From the NCBI RefSeq assembly GCF_946480185.1, contig NZ_CAMLIG010000031.1:1-47777 (forward strand): 47,777 bases of DNA, in the 5' to 3' direction. The DNA comes from an uncultured Pedobacter sp. Lineage in GTDB: Bacteria > Bacteroidota > Bacteroidia > Sphingobacteriales > Sphingobacteriaceae. Under the pieces are notes generated by a model. It did no database searches, was not told the DNA's origin, and saw only the letters and a program-made list of their open reading frames with translations. The position numbers and the translations under genes were made by a program. Positions 1 to 8,700 of this stretch are shown here, piece after piece. Numbering within the stretch: the first letter of the stretch is position 1; every line of letters begins with the position of its first letter.

Positions 1-2
1 GA

Positions 3-1136
3 AGCTCTTACGGAGACAGAAAGCCTTACGGCGATAAAAGAGAAAACTCCGGCGACAGAAAACCTTACGGAACTCGCGACAGCGGAAGCGCTTACGGAGA
101 CAGAAAGCCTTATGGCGATAAACCTGAGAGCAATGGTGAGCGTAAACCATTTAGAGAAAGAAAAGAATTTGACGGCAATAAACCTTTTCGCCCAAAAAGT
201 GATGAGGACCGCAAACCTTTTGTAAGTAGCGATAGAGATTTTAATCAAGGAGATCGTTACTACGAGCCTAGAGAAAACCATGGCGACAGACCTGACTATA
301 GAGACGGAAAATCAACGCGTAAAAGATTTGATGAGCGCTCTAATGAATACCAAGACGACCAGGTTAAGCTGAGTAGCAACGGCGGCAATAAATCATCTTT
401 TAAAAAGGATGACGGATTAATTAGGTTAAACCGTTTTATTGCAAATTCAGGCGTATGCTCTAGGAGAAAAGCGGATGAGATTATCGCCTCAGGTGTTGTT
501 TCTGTTAACGGCGAAATTGTTACAGAACTGGGTACAAAAGTGAATCCTGCTGTTGACCAAGTAAGATATAACGGAGAATTGTTGAAACGTGAAAAAATGG
601 TTTACGTTTTATTGAACAAACCAAAAGATTATATTACCACAACAGATGATCCGCAGGAACGCAAAACCGTAATGGAGCTAATTTCTAAAGCTACTACTGA
701 ACGTATTTATCCGGTTGGACGTTTAGACAGAAACACGACAGGACTTTTATTATTAACCAATGATGGTGACTTGGCAGATAAGCTTTCGCATCCCAAAAAT
801 AGCATCAGTAAAATATATAATGTTGAGCTAGACAAGAACCTAACCCAAGGTGACTTTAACAAGATTGCTTTTGGTATTGAGCTTGAGGACGGTTTAATTA
901 AACCTGATGAAATAAGGTACGTTACAGGTGGCGCAAAAAATGAAGTCGGCATTCAAATCCACAGCGGAAAAAACAGAATTGTCCGTCGTATTTTTGAGAG
1001 TTTAGGCTACGAAGTTGTAAAACTTGACCGCGTTATTTATGCTAATCTTACAAAAAAAGACCTTACAAGAGGTCGTTGGAGATATTTAACTGAAAAAGAA
1101 GTTATCCAGTTAAAGCATTTTACAAAAGGCCAATAA
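3..1136 (+). CDS. S4-domain pseudouridine synthase (RsuA/RluB family), 5'-truncated by the window
   Basis: This enzyme isomerises specific uridines of ribosomal RNA to pseudouridine. The reading frame is open from base 3, so the start lies outside the window. The first ~135 visible residues are a hydrophilic tail with repeats of the type YGDRKPYGD, rich in Gly, Asp, Arg and Lys. An S4 RNA-binding domain follows at about 417-540 (LIRLNRFIANSGVCSRRKAD). The catalytic domain starts near 598 and has the family signature GRLDRNTTGLLLLTNDG, whose catalytic Asp codon is at 726-728. The GTG at 540 is internal and would remove the S4 domain, so it is not the start. RluB-type (23S rRNA) is likelier than RsuA, but the target base cannot be read from the sequence. 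Basic repetitive tails on this family are frequent in Bacteroidota. Confidence 0.93.
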   Translation, partial: SSYGDRKPYGDKRENSGDRKPYGTRDSGSAYGDRKPYGDKPESNGERKPFRERKEFDGNKPFRPKSDEDRKPFVSSDRDFNQGDRYYEPRENHGDRPDYRDGKSTRKRFDERSNEYQDDQVKLSSNGGNKSSFKKDDGLIRLNRFIANSGVCSRRKADEIIASGVVSVNGEIVTELGTKVNPAVDQVRYNGELLKREKMVYVLLNKPKDYITTTDDPQERKTVMELISKATTERIYPVGRLDRNTTGLLLLTNDGDLADKLSHPKNSISKIYNVELDKNLTQGDFNKIAFGIELEDGLIKPDEIRYVTGGAKNEVGIQIHSGKNRIVRRIFESLGYEVVKLDRVIYANLTKKDLTRGRWRYLTEKEVIQLKHFTKGQ

Positions 1137-1166
1137 TTAAGCTTAAAAATAGTTTTACATTTTATC

Positions 1167-1200
1167 AGTCCAGAGATTTTAAAATCTCTGGACTTTTTTA
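1167..1200 (+). terminator. Rho-independent terminator after the pseudouridine synthase
   Basis: A perfect 14-bp inverted repeat (AGTCCAGAGATTTT with its complement, 1167-1194) runs straight into six T residues. It lies 30 bases after the stop codon of the rightward gene. It sits between two convergent genes and may also act on mobA transcripts, although the T tract is clear only on the plus side. Confidence 0.85.
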
Positions 1201-1218
1201 TGAAGAATTTTTGTCTGT

Positions 1219-1779
1219 TTAATTATTATAGTTGTTAAATGATAGACTTTCATCTTTAATTGCGATTGTAAACGTATTAAAGCTATCGAAAACATGTTGC
1301 ATACTGTAATTTTCCTCATGTTGGGAGCGGTAGGTTTTCAAAAGTTTTTGCAAACCTTGAGCCGTATAAATTCCGCAAAAAGGTTGATAACGTTTTTCAC
1401 TTTTGTAAGCATAGAAATCGAACCCGGGATTTTCTTCCAAACAACAAATCAGCTTTTCGATAACTGCCTTTTCCATATCAATTTGATCACAAGCCAAAAC
1501 CAACCAGTTATTTGCCGGAAAATGGGCATGAGCTGTTAAAATGCCACGCAAAGGACCGGGAATTGTGGCATCATCAACAATCAAGTTTTCTTTGGTGATG
1601 ACATTCTGGTAATTGCTAAGCTGTGATGAATTTATACTTACTTTAACTTCTAAATTTAAATCAAGCAACTTTTGTCGCATTAATTCAACCCAAGTTTTCC
1701 CATCTGAAGTTTTTAAACCTTTATCTGTCCCTGCTCTTTTGCTCTCTCCTCCTGAGAGGATTAATCCGGTTAGTTTCAT
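1219..1779 (-). CDS. mobA: Molybdenum cofactor guanylyltransferase MobA
   Basis: MobA transfers GMP from GTP to Mo-molybdopterin to make the MGD form of the cofactor, which bis-MGD enzymes such as the nitrate reductase in this cluster need. The N-terminus LTGLILSGGESKRAGTDKG is the nucleotidyltransferase loop (usual form LAGGxSxRMGxDK), followed by conserved GPLRGI and LACDQ segments near residues 77-98. At 186 residues the length is normal. It is the last gene of the leftward nitrate and cofactor run, 91 bases after moaE, and converges on the pseudouridine synthase. A general NTP-transferase is possible from the fold alone, but the context strongly favours MobA. Confidence 0.88.
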   Translation of the reverse strand: MKLTGLILSGGESKRAGTDKGLKTSDGKTWVELMRQKLLDLNLEVKVSINSSQLSNYQNVITKENLIVDDATIPGPLRGILTAHAHFPANNWLVLACDQIDMEKAVIEKLICCLEENPGFDFYAYKSEKRYQPFCGIYTAQGLQKLLKTYRSQHEENYSMQHVFDSFNTFTIAIKDESLSFNNYNN

Positions 1780-1870
1780 TTGCTAGTTTGTTAGGTGGTT
1801 GGTTTTATTAGGAAGTTGAATTGAATACGTAGAATAGTCTTGCTTCTTAACTCTTACATCTTGATGCTTG

Positions 1871-2326
1871 CTACTCGTAAATGTGAACATTCGCATCACC
1901 AGTGATTTCCTGGCAATTACAATTGCCACCCCATTTTTTTTCTCCGTCAGCAAAATATTCGCACTTCCACAAAGGCAATTCGTGTTTTATCTTTTCGATA
2001 AGGTAACGGTTGGCTTCATAAGCTTCTTTACGGTGTGGCGAAGAGGTCAGCACAAAAACCGCACTCTCTCCTATCCCAACTTCGCCAATTCTATGGAATG
2101 CAATAACGCTGGTGAGTTGCCATTTTTCTTTGGCCTCATCCATATATTGTTGCATCATTTTGTTTGCCATGCTTTCTGCCGCTTCATAAAATAAATAAGA
2201 CACTTCTTTTCCCAAACTTCGTTTACGCACTGTTCCGTTGAAAATTACAACGGCACCGGCACTATCATCTTCAAAATTTGAAATCAGTTTTACAACATCT
2301 ATTTTTTCTGTTAAAATATATTCCAT
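1871..2326 (-). CDS. moaE: Molybdopterin synthase catalytic subunit MoaE
   Basis: MoaE is the large subunit of molybdopterin synthase. With thiocarboxylated MoaD it converts cyclic pyranopterin monophosphate to molybdopterin. Family features are GAVVIFNGTVR near residue 24, HRIGEVGIGE near 78, and the active-site stretch LPLWKCEYFADGEKKW, which holds the two conserved lysines. I place the start at the ATG at 2326 (151 residues), not at an in-frame GTG at 2338. The ATG has GGAGG five bases upstream, while the GTG would overlap moaD. That GGAGG is formed by the last Gly-Gly codons of moaD, so the two genes are probably translationally coupled. Confidence 0.94.
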   Translation of the reverse strand: MEYILTEKIDVVKLISNFEDDSAGAVVIFNGTVRKRSLGKEVSYLFYEAAESMANKMMQQYMDEAKEKWQLTSVIAFHRIGEVGIGESAVFVLTSSPHRKEAYEANRYLIEKIKHELPLWKCEYFADGEKKWGGNCNCQEITGDANVHIYE

Positions 2327-2327
2327 A

Positions 2328-2561
2328 TTAGCCTCCACTGCTTGGCGGAATTACACTTATTGTTTCGCCTCCTTTTAAAGCAAAATCCAAAGAGACGAAA
2401 GCATCATCCACAGCAAACCTGGATAATTTTAAAATAGCTTTCGCTGATGGATTCTGATCCTCCAATACCTTTTGCAACTCGGAAATAGCTTTTATATCAG
2501 ACGCTATTTCCAACGTGTTCGGAAAATAATCTTTTAAAACAGCGTACATTTTTATTTTCAT
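2328..2561 (-). CDS. moaD: Molybdopterin synthase sulfur carrier MoaD
   Basis: MoaD is a ubiquitin-fold sulfur carrier. Its C-terminal glycine is adenylated by MoeB and converted to a thiocarboxylate that supplies the dithiolene sulfurs of molybdopterin. The 77-residue protein has the usual length and ends in Ser-Ser-Gly-Gly, the required double glycine at residues 76-77. It lies directly upstream of moaE in the leftward run and one spacer after moaA. The likely activating enzyme is the MoeB-type protein encoded at 26645-27694, about 24 kb away. Confidence 0.93.
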   Translation of the reverse strand: MKIKMYAVLKDYFPNTLEIASDIKAISELQKVLEDQNPSAKAILKLSRFAVDDAFVSLDFALKGGETISVIPPSSGG

Positions 2562-2622
2562 ATTCTTAAAAGTAGTGAGTATTGCGTATTGAGATGATGA
2601 TTAGATAAAAACTAAAAAAAAA

Positions 2623-3567
2623 TCAGCCACCAATCTCTAACATCGTCAATTTACTTCCTATAAATTTAACTTCTTGCTTTTGTTTTAGTGCCCGTAAAAG
2701 TTTGTTTTGAAATTGATCTGCTGAATCAACTCCTTTTAAAGAAATTGGTTCGTTTACACTTAAGCAACCGTAAATATTACCTTCGTGGTCCAACCTTAAC
2801 CTGTTACAATCACCACAGAATGGTTCGCTACTGTTTGCAATAATCCCAAAAATAGCGCCTTCCGCAGTTTGCCAATAGTTGGCTGTTGCCGATGGTTGAC
2901 GTGGCAAAGCTGTAAACTGATGATATTCTGCAATACGCGATAAAATCTCCTGCTGTGAAAACAGAAAATCATCCTTACGATCATGCAAATGCCCCATTGC
3001 CATCACCTCTAAAAACCTGATTGGGATGTTTCTTTGCTTCGCAAAAGCCAATAGCGGAATAATTTGGTTATCGTTTATACCTTTCATTAAAACGCTGTTC
3101 AGTTTTACCTTTATTCCTGCTTTTATCGCGACATCAATCCCATTTTTAACTTCCTCAAATTTATCTCGCCGCGTCATTTTAAAAAAATCAGCGCCATCTG
3201 CTGCATCTAATGATATATTGATTTCACGCAAACCGGCGTCAAATAGTGATTTTGCTTTCTTTTCCAACAAAAAACTATTGCTGGTCATTTTAATTTCATC
3301 AATCCCCATTAAATACAATCCACTAATCAAATACTCCAAATGGGGGTACAAAAGTGGCTCGCCACCGGTCAAACGGACGGATTTTAGGTTTAAACTAGTG
3401 TGTAGCTTTTGTACTAAATTTAGCAGTTCATCTGGTTTTAATCCTGTATTTCTTTTCTGATTATCGTTATCCAAATCATCGGTACAGTACACACAGCCAA
3501 AATTGCATTGGTTAAGCAAACTTATCCTGAGTGTTTTAAAAGTCCGGTTGAAATGGTCCTTAATCAT
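2623..3567 (-). CDS. moaA: GTP 3',8-cyclase MoaA
   Basis: MoaA is the radical-SAM enzyme that, with MoaC, converts GTP to cyclic pyranopterin monophosphate, the first step of molybdopterin synthesis. The N-terminal [4Fe-4S] cluster that binds S-adenosylmethionine is held by C21, C25 and C28 in CNFGCVYC. The substrate-side C-terminal cluster is held by C251, C254 and C268 (FCGDCNRLRLD and GCL). The protein ends in the double glycine typical of MoaA. Its 314 residues are slightly short for the family but complete. It lies 3 bases downstream of the TauE/SafE gene, which implies co-transcription. Confidence 0.95.
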   Translation of the reverse strand: MIKDHFNRTFKTLRISLLNQCNFGCVYCTDDLDNDNQKRNTGLKPDELLNLVQKLHTSLNLKSVRLTGGEPLLYPHLEYLISGLYLMGIDEIKMTSNSFLLEKKAKSLFDAGLREINISLDAADGADFFKMTRRDKFEEVKNGIDVAIKAGIKVKLNSVLMKGINDNQIIPLLAFAKQRNIPIRFLEVMAMGHLHDRKDDFLFSQQEILSRIAEYHQFTALPRQPSATANYWQTAEGAIFGIIANSSEPFCGDCNRLRLDHEGNIYGCLSVNEPISLKGVDSADQFQNKLLRALKQKQEVKFIGSKLTMLEIGG

Positions 3568-3570
3568 TTT

Positions 3571-4299
3571 TTAAAAAAATAAAAGTTTAGCACAAGCCAC
3601 TGTCATTACGGAAGCCAAAATATACCTCACCGTTTTTTGTTGGTATAAATTACTGCCAAAATATGCTCCTAAAAACCCTCCAGAAATGGCGGCAAGAAAC
3701 CAAATCCAAGAATGTTCAGCAACAAAGAATGATTGGCTTTTTATAGAAATCAGTCCTGCCATAGAATTACAAAATATAAAAAAAGCCGACGCTGCTGCCG
3801 ATTGTTTAGAGTCTGCCCATCCCATTAATATCAAAACCGGACTTAAAAAAATTCCTCCGCCAATATTTAACAAGCCGGCCGCAAAACCCAAAACAGCGCC
3901 AAATAGCAAACCACTAATCAAAGGGGGTTCTTTGGTTTCTTTCTTTTCTGTTGGCCCAATTTGCAATAGTCTGGTGATAGGAAAAACCAATGCCAAACCC
4001 AATAAAATATTATAAACCTCTCCCTTTAAAGGGAATTTTGCTCCAAAAAAAGCAAAGGGAATTGACGTAATCAAAAAAGGGAAAATTAATTTCCATTTAA
4101 AATAACCAGCTTTTTTAAACTGTAAAAATGCTGAACCAGAAACAATAATATTGAGCAATAAAACTAAGGGACGATACACGGGCACACTTACACCTGCTAG
4201 TGAAAAAACAGCAATGTAACCACTAGCGCCACCATGTCCAACGGAAGCGTACAAAAAGCCCAAACAAAAAAGACAAATGACAATATATTCTGAAGCCAT
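3571..4299 (-). CDS. TauE/SafE family sulfite/anion exporter-like permease
   Basis: This is an integral membrane protein of the TauE/SafE family, whose members move sulfite, sulfoacetate or other small organic and inorganic anions. It has 242 residues with about seven or eight hydrophobic helices, an N-terminal GFLYASVGHGGASGY glycine-rich segment and the repeated family motif in GAVLGFAAGLLNIGGGIFLSP near residue 135. It sits inside the nitrate reductase run, between the rubredoxin protein and moaA, with gaps of only 14 and 3 bases. The sequence does not show the substrate. Placement suggests an anion linked to nitrate assimilation, such as nitrite or a sulfur oxyanion, but this is inference. 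Confidence 0.8.
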   Translation of the reverse strand: MASEYIVICLFCLGFLYASVGHGGASGYIAVFSLAGVSVPVYRPLVLLLNIIVSGSAFLQFKKAGYFKWKLIFPFLITSIPFAFFGAKFPLKGEVYNILLGLALVFPITRLLQIGPTEKKETKEPPLISGLLFGAVLGFAAGLLNIGGGIFLSPVLILMGWADSKQSAAASAFFIFCNSMAGLISIKSQSFFVAEHSWIWFLAAISGGFLGAYFGSNLYQQKTVRYILASVMTVACAKLLFF

Positions 4300-4313
4300 T
4301 AGATTAATGTTTT

Positions 4314-5774
4314 TTAAATTTCAATTGCATAAAAATCTTCTTTTGGCGCTTCGCATAGAGGGCAAAAATACATTTCAATCTCATTAAATTTTATTCCCGG
4401 TTTAATATTATTGAATTCATCGCCGTATTTATCATCAAAAATGGTTTTGCAATGTTTGCATTGATGAACTTTGTGCAAGGCTAAATCCAAAGTTTGTTGA
4501 ACATTCTCGGTTGCTTTTGGCAAGGCAAAATTGAGCTGTAAGCTATAATAATACTCGCATAAACTTGCTAAACTTTTGGCCAAATCTTCCTTACGATTGA
4601 TCGCTTTAAAAACTACAAATTCCTTATTGTTAGGGTTAAAATTTTTGGTGTGTAAAACCTCGTACAAAATAGCTCCGTCAACAGCTTTATCATTTTTTTT
4701 TCGGATGATCACTGATCCAAATAAACCTGTGCGTGGTTTGGTTTTAATGGCAAAACAAAGTCCGAAAGTACGTAAATCTGCTTCTTCAAAATGCTTTACC
4801 AAATGCAATTTCAAGTCTAAAGCTTCTTCGCAAACGTCTTCCAACTGCCAATTTAATTCGTTTGCGGCATGCCTTACATTCAGCCTGTATTTGTCCAATA
4901 AATGACTCCAAAACTTTCTGTCATTTGGATTTATACTTTTTATGATGATGCTTTTCCAAGCGGTGGTATACAATTGTCCAATACGCGTTTTCACGCAGGT
5001 TTCAGCAATTTCCTCCAGCAATTCCAAAGCGAATTCTTCATTTCTGCGATAAATACCTAACCAAAGTTTATTTTGTCCGTACCTATTAAAGCCCTCATAG
5101 TAAGGTAATTGAAAGTCAGTATGTTGTAATGGTTTTTGGTAATTCTGTCCCGCTAAACCATGTTCCTTAGCAATTTCCTGATAAAAGGCCAAGCCTTTTA
5201 CTTTAATTTCTTCGCCAACAGATTTGTTTAAAAGCTTTTCTTCTAAAAGCCGACTAATCACAGGAATATCCTCCGAATAAACCAAGGCAGGCCAACTGTA
5301 CATTTCATTGGTTTGCGGATAGCGAATGTGCAAAAACCAATAATTACTCACTTCAGAAGAAACAAAATTAAGGTGTCCGGTAAAAAACGGAATTAAATTT
5401 TGCGCATGATCAACAATATTGATTTTAAGCTTTGGCTGGTGGTTAAATGCGTTTAAAATATCTTTATAAACGCCTTCTCTGAGCCAATTTGAGGCACTCA
5501 AGATTTCTTCGGTAACGTAAGAACTCATGATATTTGGATATTCATCCGTATCAACCTCATAAGTGATATCAGCAGAAAAAAATGAATGTGCTAAATCTTC
5601 AAGCCTCAAACTATCCACCCAAAAAATCAGTTGTTGCCTATTACCAAACCTTACTGATTTTACACCATTTACTTTCGCAATAGCCAAAATTTCCAATAAA
5701 TCACCAGGATAAACAATGCCTCCCGGTAAATTTATTTTTATCAGATGTTTTGTTGCGCCGTTTTCCATCATCAT
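4314..5774 (-). CDS. Siroheme-less nitrite/sulfite-reductase-like protein with C-terminal rubredoxin domain
   Basis: Residues ~10-430 follow the layout of a nitrite/sulfite reductase. Two ferredoxin-like half repeats can be seen (VKSVRFGNRQQLIFWV near 38 and IGQLYTTAWKSIIIKSI near 265), with regions between them where the cluster-binding segments normally lie. The C-x5-C and C-x3-C cysteines that hold the [4Fe-4S]-siroheme pair are absent, so reductase activity of its own is unlikely. Residues 439-486 form a rubredoxin: C439xxC442, then GD and PGIKF, then C471PLC474. It overlaps the nitrate reductase stop codon by ATGA, which implies coupled translation and a shared role. I infer an electron-transfer or scaffold partner of the nitrate reductase. 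The function is not proven, and any of three consecutive ATGs could be the start. Confidence 0.72.
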   Translation of the reverse strand: MMMENGATKHLIKINLPGGIVYPGDLLEILAIAKVNGVKSVRFGNRQQLIFWVDSLRLEDLAHSFFSADITYEVDTDEYPNIMSSYVTEEILSASNWLREGVYKDILNAFNHQPKLKINIVDHAQNLIPFFTGHLNFVSSEVSNYWFLHIRYPQTNEMYSWPALVYSEDIPVISRLLEEKLLNKSVGEEIKVKGLAFYQEIAKEHGLAGQNYQKPLQHTDFQLPYYEGFNRYGQNKLWLGIYRRNEEFALELLEEIAETCVKTRIGQLYTTAWKSIIIKSINPNDRKFWSHLLDKYRLNVRHAANELNWQLEDVCEEALDLKLHLVKHFEEADLRTFGLCFAIKTKPRTGLFGSVIIRKKNDKAVDGAILYEVLHTKNFNPNNKEFVVFKAINRKEDLAKSLASLCEYYYSLQLNFALPKATENVQQTLDLALHKVHQCKHCKTIFDDKYGDEFNNIKPGIKFNEIEMYFCPLCEAPKEDFYAIEI

Positions 5775-8700
5775 ACTGCTTTTAACAAATCATTTTCTAA
5801 GCTTGTTTCTAAAATTCTTTTTACTTCGGGTTTACAGGAACCACAGCCCGTACCGGCTCCTGTTTTATCACAAATAGCGTTTAAAGACGTGCAACCGTTT
5901 TGTACGGCGTTTTCAATATTTCCGGCGCCCACATTATTACAGCTACAAACTAACTTGCCAATTACTGGTTCGGGGACTTTTCCACTCCGCAACAATTGCA
6001 AACGCTTATCATTCAGCTCTATTTTTTTAGAAATCAGTTCCTTAAATTCTTGAAACTCACCTTTATCTCCAATTAAAATGGTGCCTACCAATTTATCTTT
6101 ATGGATGATACATTTCTTGTAATATCGTTTAGCTTTATCTATAAAAACAATTTCTTCATATTCATCATTCGGGCATTCGGGAATACCAATGCTGCACAAA
6201 TCAAAACCATGGATTTTAATGATGTTCATAAAAGTACTGCCTCCGTAAACGCTGGCAATATCTCCATGTAAGTATTTTGCCACCACCTCTGCCTGTTGTT
6301 CTGCAGCAGCGGTTATACCGTACAAGGTTCCTTGAAATTCAGCAATTTCGCCGATGGCAAAAATATTTTCATCACTCGTTTGCAAGCGTTCATCTACCAA
6401 AACACCTCGTTTACAATCTAAACCGCACTCTTTTGCCAGTTCAGTATTTGGCGTGGTCCCGATGGCTAAAATCACGGCATCGCAATTTATTTTTCGACCA
6501 CTTCGCAAACCAACACCTGTCAATTTATCCCGACCGTAAAAAAGCTCTACCTCATCATCATAATAGATGTCACAACCTTGATCTACCATTTCTTCATGCA
6601 AAAGCTGACTGCCTAAAGCATCTAATTGCCGACTTAAAAACCTGGAGATTCGCTGAACGATGGTAATTTGCACTCCCAACTCCCGTAAAGAAGCTGCCAT
6701 TTCCAAACCTAAAAGTCCGCCACCAATAATCAATACATGACTTTCTTTTGGCAAATGCGTTTTAAAATCATCGGCATCTTTACGGCTACGCATGGAGAAA
6801 ATTCCTGGCAGTTTCGGAACGTTTTTTGGGATAGTTGCCCGGCTTCCGGTAGCTAAAATCAAAATATCATATTCTGTTTTTCCACCAAAATCATCTACCA
6901 CAAATTTATTTTCGCGGTCAACTTTTGTAATGCCAATGCCTCTTTTAAAGCAAATGTTATAAGCAGGCTCTTCTTCATCCGTCATTTTTACCAGTTGTTC
7001 CCATTTTTGCTCACCGCTGATGTAATCGGGCAACATTACTCGATTGTAAAACGGCAGATTTTCCTTACTGAAGACCGTAATTTCATCTTCCATGTTCATC
7101 TCGCGATAAGCTTTCACAAAACCGAAAGAACCTGCACCAGAACCTATAATTACGATACGTTGCTTAGGCTTTTTATATTTAGAAACCTGTACGGCGCAGT
7201 ACTTAAAATCTGGCTCTTTTGAAATGGAATCCACCAGAGGACTCGTTACATTGTTCACTCTGTTTAAATCGTTACCGAGGATTTTTCCATAGTGCATCGG
7301 TAAAAACACAACTCCTTGTTTGATGCCTTCAGTAATTTTAGCTTTCACACGCACCTCGCCCCATTTCGATTTTATTACCGCAACTTCGTCTTCGGCCAAT
7401 CCCAAACGGATTGCATCATCGGGGTGGATTTCTAAAAAAGATTGCTTTATATGCTGATTAAGCTTATTTACTTTTCCGGTTTTTGAACGCGTATGCCATT
7501 GGTCTCTAATTCTTCCGGTGGTTAAAATAAAAGGGAAATCTTCATTTGGTCTTTCGCTTTTAAAAACATCCTCAACCGGCGAAATCTTCGCTTTTTTTGA
7601 TGGCGTATAAAACTGATGATCGGTAAACAGCCTTTGCGTTCCTTTATTTTCTTTTTGAAGATATGGCCATTGCACCGTACGCTTTTCTTTTAAAATGGAA
7701 TAAGTTAAACCGTTGATGTTGATATTTGTGCCCTCCGTTAACCGACCATGTTCCAAGAAAATCTCTTCTTGATTCTTATAATCAAAACCTTTAAAGCCCA
7801 TTTTTTGAGCGAATTTGTAAATGATTTCTGCATCGGGCAAGGCTATTCCTGGAGCATCCAAAATTTTTGGGAGGTAAGTGATTCTTCTTTCAGAATTAGT
7901 CATTGTACCTTCTTTTTCTGCCCAGGCGGCTGCGGGTAAAATCACATCGGCGTAAGCCAAACATTCTGATTTATTGCTGATTTCTTGCACTACCACATAT
8001 TTTGCCTTTTTCAATGCGGCTTCCGCCATTCTGACGTTCGGCAAGCTCAGCAAAGGATTGGTACACATGATCCAAATGGCTTTCAATTTTCCGCTTTCCA
8101 AAGCTTCAAACATTTCTGTTGCCGTTAAGCCCGGTTTCGGATTAATTTCCGCTCCGCCCCAAAAATCTTGAACTTCTTGACGGTGGATTGGATTGTCCAG
8201 ATTTTTATGCACCGCTAGCATGTTTGATAATCCGCCAACTTCCCTACCACCCATTGCATTTGGCTGACCGGTTAAAGAAAGTGGCCCCGAACCGGCTTTG
8301 CCAATTTTGCCTGTAATGAGGTGAAGATTAATCAAACTCAGGTTTTTATCAACACCTATGGCACTTTGGTTTAAACCCATTGTCCACATGCTGATATAAC
8401 CTTTTGATCCTGCGATGATATTTGCTGCCAACTTAATATCGGCTACAGCCAAACCACAAATTTCTGCAGATTCTTCTAAGGTTTTATCAAAAACTACTTC
8501 CTGATATTTCTTGAATCCTTCTGTATGGTTTTCAATAAATTTAAAATCGATGTCGCCGTTTTCTATCAAAAACCTACCAATGGCATGATTCAAAGTGACA
8601 TCTGTGCCGGGATTGAGTTGCAAGTGCAAATCAGCGATAGAACAAGTATCGGTTACCCGAGGGTCAACTACAATTATTTTTATGTTTGGATTTGCGATTT

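Noticed and set aside
540..1136. GTG at 540 as start of a 198-residue pseudouridine synthase
   Set aside because: The same frame is open to the window start and encodes the S4 domain and a basic tail upstream.
2327..2338. GTG start for moaE at 2338 giving four extra residues
   Set aside because: It overlaps the moaD stop codon, and the ATG at 2326 has a GGAGG at the right distance.
6277..6666. Opposite-strand open frames across the nitrate reductase, nirB and moa genes
   Set aside because: They are shadows of well-supported genes and show no independent domains or start signals.
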